A stretch of DNA of 64,000 nucleotides from Irpex lacteus (lineage: Eukaryota > Basidiomycota > Agaricomycetes > Polyporales > Irpicaceae). The stretch lies in assembly GCA_001986395.2 (NCBI GenBank), contig MQVO02000015.1, forward strand, positions 744,001-808,000, read 5' to 3'. This document shows positions 58,188 to 64,000 of this stretch, in pieces. The notes under the pieces are model-generated. The model did not search any database and was not told the DNA's origin. It was given only the letters and a program-made list of their open reading frames with translations. The position numbers and the translations under genes were made by a program. How positions within the stretch are numbered: the first letter of the stretch is position 1; the number at the start of each line of letters is the position of its first letter.

Positions 58188-59616
58188 TACCATATCTACA
58201 TAGACATAACGAATTCGAAATCTCGCGTCGAGCTCGAGTGACGCGTACGACATTCTTGGATGATTGGCACATGGGATTGCTTAGCGCTGGCGGCCGCTCA
58301 TTACACACATGACTTGCGATATAATATTTATTCTAGCATATGAACTACGTTGCTGCGAATTCTAAACCATAGACAATCCTGTGTGCTCTACAGTTCTACT
58401 AGCATTTCCCGTTTTACTATAGACTGAGTTATCAGAACTTTGTATTCGGGCCCAGATAGTTGCCCGATCGAGACGGCGGATCTCCATCTTTGGAAGTCCG
58501 CATCTTCGAAGTCAGACGACCGCCGTGAGCTGCGAGATTCACGACTTCGTCACTGACTCACTGTGCCCGACAACTTTACGCAACAGTGGAATGGCTACTT
58601 GCGCCAACACCTGCCCAGACCTATTTGCAGTTTTCTTCGCTCATGTGTTCTCTTGCTTCCTGTCAATTGCGCCCAGGTGTCGGCTCAAGTGGATAGTAAT
58701 ACGGTGAGTTTAGGGTACTAAAGTATGACTGGAGGGAAATGAGACAGAGATAACCCCGCCCCGAATACAGTGGTGTTTGAAGGAGTAAAGCATGAGTGCT
58801 GTGAGGTAGAGTAGAGCACAGGAAAGCGGTGCCGGGGTCGTATTTGAGTTGTATACATGATTTCGCAGGTGCGTAGTCGTATAATGCTGCTCGCCGAGAT
58901 CCTCCTGACGAAGATCTCTGGGTAGCAGATTCCAGCAGGCTCCAACCGGTTCGCAATGTTTTACGCCGCGTCCAGCGACGGCGGGTCTACGCAATATCAA
59001 CCCTGTGTCTATACATATTAGGACTTGCTCCCCTGACAATTGTCTTTTCACGCCTATAACCCCCTTAGGAGTTTTTGTCTCGCCATACTCAGAGGTCCAC
59101 TCTGGCATGACGGATACATAATCTTCCGGATGCCTAACTTCTCATAAAGATGCCTGGGTACGGTCAGAGAAGAGACACAGGACGTCCTTGCGTAGGGGAT
59201 CTGGCCGCTGGTACAAAAGGTATGTTTTTGTTGGCATACTTAGTCTTCAATGTATTGTATCCCCGCAGAATACATTCGCACAGCATTAAATATGTCCGCC
59301 GTTGTCCGTGTCACCCTGGTGATATGTGAGTGCAAAACCTTGCTTCAGAGGTGGTGCAGACGTACGCTAAGGTAGTCTGAGCGCGAGCGATTGCTTGACG
59401 TAAGGAGTCACTATTTCAAGCCATGTTACACGTGGGAGGCATTGCACGAGCCTGGTTGTATACTTACGCAGCTTTTGAATTCTCTATCGGTACTCGCGAA
59501 CGGAGCTGCAACATTCACAGCACCGATTAGAGCAATTATCCATCACCAATTGTTACAGTAATATCAGGTGTAAGTTATGCTCATTAGTAGTCCTCATCTA
59601 TACGAGTTCCTAATTT
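58188..59616. other. Intergenic between transposase and right arm
   Basis: No gene supported. A minus-strand frame of 132 codons at 58710-59108 has no recognisable motifs. Confidence 0.35.
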
Positions 59617-60619
59617 ATGCCGCGTTCTACGCAAGGTTGTGATGAGACGTTGAGTGCGCTATCGTGCTGCCAAAAGAGGCAAATTCTAAGGACGACAGAA
59701 TCGGTCCTCGCACCGGACATGGACATTCCCGAAAGTCCACGTGGACAAAGGATGCCTAGGCCTCTGACTCATGATTAAAGCACGTTTCTCAGACTATCAA
59801 GCGCACGTGGACTACTTATACAGGTCGCAGCGCTTCATGGCAGACACCCGTCGTGATCAATCTGGGCGCGTTTGTCATTTCGAACTCTGTTGCCTTTAGT
59901 CAAGACATTGCGTTACAACGAACTAGGTTAGTAATAGAGTCATGACGGCAGTGATGTTGAATATGTTGAAGTTTCCGGATGCTCGCTCTCTTTTTGTCGG
60001 ACTATTGCCTTATCGGGAAGTTATTGTTGAAATACTTCCGGTTTGATTAGTCTCATTGTCTAGTCTCAAACTAACTCACATGACAGGGTCAGATGCATCA
60101 AAATATTTCCTTCGCAGAGTCGCTCACAGGTGTTTTTCCTTCTGTAATGCATATATGGTGACATGCGCTGCTAAACGGGGCAGCTGCACTCACACTCTAA
60201 CAGCTCTTTTTGGCCTTGCCGTGATTAGCTTTGGGACATCTCACTTGCTAGCACGGGCAAGCCCCTCGCTGACGATCACCCTTTGCCCACCTTGCTTGCA
60301 TGATCACTCTCTCAGATCTTTTTCTCACGGTATCCTTCACCATTCCTAGGTGATTGTTAGGTCACTCGGTATCTCTGGCTCGGACTTCGTGCTCCTCGCA
60401 CGTGTTCGCCCGCCCTCTCGCTTGTTTTGGTAACACAACATCTTAATTACGTGGCTCTCATGCAGTCGTACCATATGCAACCAACCACCTCACTTAGACT
60501 TTTTGGGCAGGTTTGCTATTGGACGCTCGGCTGTATTGGCCAGGTACTTGCTGCCTTGCCCTTTTCGGACATTGCACTGTCACTCTGGTTGCCTCAAGGC
60601 GAGCACTCATACCATTGCT

Positions 60620-60622
<3 letters not shown>

Positions 60623-60655
<33 letters not shown>
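60623..60655 (-). repeat. Poly-T run, 33 T (right arm)
   Basis: Mirror of the 37-A run at 25645-25681. Confidence 0.9.
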
Positions 60656-60658
<3 letters not shown>

Positions 60659-60905
60659 TTATGTTGCTTATTTCAACTTCACCATTCACTTCTTTTGTTC
60701 CTTTGCTCATTCGTCCTTGCTTGCTTGTTGTACGATTCTTGCTTGCTCACCCCTGTTTCATCCTGCTCGCTGACGTTCATTACTCATTTTCCATGTGCTC
60801 GCCGCTTGTTTCCCTTCATCTTCACTTGTTTTATCTGCCTTTTCTTGTATTCCCTTTGTACATGTTTCACTCAGACCCTCCTTTGGCTGATCTCTTCCAT
60901 CAATA

Positions 60906-61109
60906 TTGACTCATCACTCTGCTCTTCCGATCTCATTGGGCGCATTATTCAAGACGACGCGCGAACCTGCCGATGCCACCGTACTCTATGCAGGAGAGAA
61001 GAAACGAAGGTACAGGAAAGGTATTTTCTGTCATAGGTGCGGAAAGGAGGGTTACATTAGGCCAGGCCAAAAAGAAGATCGAGTCGAATATCGCTTTTGT
61101 TACTACTGA
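60906..61109 (+). pseudogene. Truncated second Copia-type gag fragment, right arm
   Basis: Same sequence as 25191-25394 in inverse orientation. The zinc-knuckle-like motif lacks its His and last Cys. Confidence 0.5.
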
Positions 61110-61249
61110 AACCACAGATGCTCCTTCGTATTTCTTTTAAGGCAACTCACGCCATGTTTCACCCACCTGCTCGTTGAGGGGGTGCGTTGTTTATTTGGGC
61201 GTCAGCAGGTTTATCCCAATGATAGCGGCACATAGCGCCGACTAGGGTT

Positions 61250-62706
61250 TTTTGTCGGGATGAGCGGGCGGGACAACGAGACAATTCAATAAGGTTTGAT
61301 GTGGCTACGGACATGTACAGTACATCTACGTAAGCGAGCGTTTAATCTACGCCACACGATATCTATGCGCCGTAGGCGCCTAATTACAACACACCCACTT
61401 GGCGAAGAATAAATGCAAGCGATACAAAACATAAACGTGAATACGAAAAAGTCCACCCACTGAATCAGAATACCCTAAACGGCTTCGAATCTTCCTCCTC
61501 CTGATTTACGGCTGCTAACTTCGCTCTTGCGAAAGACTTCAGATCTTCTTCGACATCCGGGCATTCAGACTTGTAGTGGCCCTTGCGACCACAGTGGAAG
61601 CAGGTGATGTGCGATTTATCACGGGGAGCGGCGGATTTACGAGCGACGAGTGTGACTTGGTTCGGATAGAGGCGCTCGGTGTGGTCTGCCTGACGACGTT
61701 CTTCGTTGAGCAACGCAGAAGTGACGATGTCGACGGTAAGGGAGGTGTGATGGGTTTCGAGGGCGACAACGATGTTGTCGTAGGCGTCGAGGAGGGACGC
61801 AAGGAGAACGAGAAGAATATCTTCCTTGCTGACGGGGGAGCCGATGGAGGCGAGGCGGGTAGCGAGCTCGTTAACCATGTTGATGTGGTCCTGCATAGGT
61901 TTCGTCACGTCCATCTGAGCGGTGATGAACTTACGACAGAGTTGGATGTGAGTGGCCCAGCCACGACCCTCGTGTACGCCGCGAAGGCGCTCCCAAGCAA
62001 GCCAAGGCTCAGGGGGTGTGAGGTAGCGACAGATGTGGGGAAGTTCAGAGTCCTCGACATGGCGGACGAGCTCTGCGAGGCAAGTCTGGGCGCGCTTGTC
62101 ATACGTGGCCTGCTTCTTGACACCAGTCTCCGGCCTCTCCTCTGCTCCAAAGATCCTTCTCCACTAACCTCATCTGCATCCGCATAGACCAATTAAACCA
62201 TCCTCCAGACTTCAACTTCTCGAACAAGTAGCGCGACGAGTCGGCCATGACGAAAACGAGTGGCGAAAACGAAAGGGAAGGGGGATACGATGCGACAATA
62301 ACGTACGAGTTCGAGTTTCGGGCGCGGTCCACTGCCTACCTGGCAGCCGCGACTTCTACGACGGTACGGGCACGGTCCACTGCTCACCTGAGCAGTCGTG
62401 ACTAACGGACGGTACGAGTGGGCTTCGGGCACGGTGCACAGCTCAGACTGAGCTGCCGTGGCTAACAGACGAGTTCAAGGAGTAAAGCGAACAAGGGAGC
62501 AAGTTGCCGATCGAGAAAGAAGCAAAGAAGTCAAAGAACCTGCGCGCCGGCGGGGCTCATAACCTTTTGTCGGGATGAGGAGGCGGGACAACGAGACAAT
62601 TCAATAAGGTTTGGTGTGGCTACGGACATGTACAGTACATCTACGTAAGCGAGCGTTTAATCTACGCCACACGATATCTATGCGCCGTAGGCGCCTAATT
62701 ACAACA
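61250..62706 (-). mobile_element. Gag-only Copia-type LTR retrotransposon, right arm
   Basis: Inverse copy of the element at 23594-25050, with LTRs at 62565-62706 and 61250-61391 and the same AACCC-type flanks. It is part of the duplicated arm, not an independent insertion. Confidence 0.85.
61465..62248 (-). pseudogene. Copia-type Gag with the same frameshift, right arm
   Basis: The predicted protein pieces are identical to those of 24052-24835, including the frame change after DLW and the CCHC knuckle. Confidence 0.75.
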
Positions 62707-64000
62707 GGGTTTGGGTGTTGAGTCCAGCCCGCCTTCCTCTTTTGTTGGCTCTGTTCTGTTTCTCCTCGCATTTCACTTCGCCTTACCAAGCACAGAGAAT
62801 TCTGTAGTTTTATCTCAGTAAATGACCTTCAGAAAAATGTATATGAAGACCAGATTCTTGTAGATACAAATTTAGCGTAACATGGACCTCATCCCCTCTG
62901 CTAAATGCACTCCGTCACACGTCACCACTTCCTTGTTCGCTAGTGACTGTTGAAGTCCCATCTCGCCTGGAATTTTGTGGCTCTGTGAAGCATACGCGGG
63001 TCCGTTAGCGGACACATGTCACACTGGGGCCTTGGCTTGTCTGCTCATCTGCTGTGAAACTTTTTGTCATAGGTCACAAGCTTGTCCGCTACAATTTGAA
63101 TTATACAGTATGCTTCCCTGCTCTTGTCCATTCCACATTATCGCACCTTTGTAGTTTTTAGGCGATTTGGTAGGTTAGTCCTTTGTTTGAGTGCATTTTA
63201 TTGTCTCAACACAGTAAAAGAAACATTTGTCCTGCATAAATCTGGAAAACAGGACAAAACAGACTACAAATGACTAATGACTCCCGACAAGTGACAAATG
63301 ACTAGTGACAAATGACTATGTCTTCTGATTTGCTTCAATATTTTGTGAAACGTAAAAGTTTAATAATATGAGTCAGATTTTTATATTAGATTTTACATTC
63401 CAAAAAATGCAATCAAGAGAACATTGATTTTACAGGTAGTAAAAGAATATAGAAAATGTAATTTTGTAGCGAACCATTTGTTTACTATTTTACACCCCAC
63501 AAAAGAAAAAGCCAGACACTTTGATTTTTTCAATCCTATGTATTTGATTTTTCTTATGATGAAATTTTGAAAAAATGAAAACAACAATAATACATAAATA
63601 GAAGTTTAAATGTAACTACCGGTGTCACGTTTTACTAATACACAAAGTATAACAAAAGATTACAATCACTGTTTCATTTTGAACACTGAAAAAGGAACAA
63701 AAAATAATATCCCAAGTTTACATTTTTTCTTGGGGTAAAATAATAAACGTCTATAATTTTGAATTGAATTTGTTTGTGACACAAATATAATGGTGAACTA
63801 CATTTTACAGGTTCTAAAATGCAAAGGTAGCCTATGATTTTTCTATTCTTTCATATCTCTACAAATGTGAAATGTTGATACAAATTTTGTTATGATTTTT
63901 CGTGTAGAAAAAGAATTTAGCAACTTAAAGTTTGTTTACTCTTTATGTATCCCTTTTTCGGCCATAAAAACCTTACTTTAGACGTAGTGCATGGCGTTGA

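Larger units (their letters stand above)
22311..63989. mobile_element. Candidate giant CACTA transposon with cargo (41.7 kb)
   Basis: Both ends start inward with CACTACGTCTAA and lie in long inverted arms of about 4.37 kb. Between them is a Tnp2-type CACTA transposase gene (54054-58187) that appears intact, plus about a dozen unrelated genes. The ends also match a small fold-back element at 6669-7921, which argues that this terminus is mobile. CACTA elements normally have inverted termini of tens of bases and sizes of a few to about 20 kb, so both arm length and total size would be exceptional. Against the view: the three bases flanking the ends (AAC on the left, CAT on the right) do not match, so no target duplication is visible. 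The alternative is an inverted duplication of a CACTA-ended segment around normal chromosomal genes. Confidence 0.6.
59617..63989 (-). repeat. Right long inverted arm
   Basis: Inverse copy of 22311-26687. It ends in TTAGACGTAGTG only 11 bp before the window edge, so little of the right flank can be seen. Confidence 0.9.

Noticed and set aside
22311..63989. Starship-like element with a tyrosine-recombinase captain
   Set aside because: No DUF3435-type recombinase is visible and the ends are long inverted arms, unlike Starships.

Overview
The window looks like chromosomal DNA of a basidiomycete fungus, most likely an Agaricomycete. Genes are split by many short introns of about 45-65 bp with GT...AG ends. 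F-box proteins occur as tandem paralogs, BTB and WD40 proteins are present, and the mobile elements (Copia-type gag, Tnp2-type CACTA transposase) are of kinds common in mushroom genomes. No bacterial-type operon, CRISPR array or rRNA was seen.

Left part (1 to about 22.3 kb) is ordinary host sequence with gene families and small insertions. It holds the 3' part of a FUSC-like/ArAE_2 membrane protein gene (1-3429), a 256-residue protein of unknown function (5655-6425), and the conserved nuclear protein API5 (8014-10333). Three minus-strand paralogs of an F-box family lie at 3847-4793 (F-box missing), 10532-11987 and 12972-14362. Two paralogs of a second F-box family lie at 17648-18885 (3' part apparently split by a roughly 1.7 kb insertion) and 20566-22076. 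A 1,253-bp fold-back element with CACTACGTCTAA ends sits at 6669-7921, directly upstream of API5.

Right part (22311-63989) is the most striking structure. Two nearly identical inverted arms of about 4.37 kb (22311-26687 and 59617-63989) start with the same CACTACGTCTAA end as the small fold-back element. They enclose about 32.9 kb containing an apparently intact 1,309-residue Tnp2-type CACTA transposase gene (54054-58187) and about a dozen other genes. These are two FHA-domain protein kinases, a small OB-fold-like protein, a WD40 protein, a tail-anchored repeat protein, a BTB protein, a putative membrane protein and several proteins of unknown function. I interpret 22311-63989 as a candidate giant CACTA transposon of 41.7 kb with cargo. 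The main caution is that no target-site duplication is visible at its ends. Each arm carries a 1,457-bp gag-only LTR retrotransposon (142-bp LTRs, 5-bp target duplication) with the same gag frameshift, so the arms became duplicated or homogenised after that insertion.

How the parts may work together: the Tnp2 protein is the plausible mobiliser of both the large element and the small fold-back element, which share termini. The kinases, OB-fold protein and other genes would then be passengers. The left arm end lies 234 bp upstream of an F-box start codon and the small element ends 92 bp upstream of the API5 start codon, so both may affect neighbouring promoters. Exon boundaries were inferred by eye from splice signals and reading frame; those of the kinases, the WD40 gene and several unknown genes are approximate.
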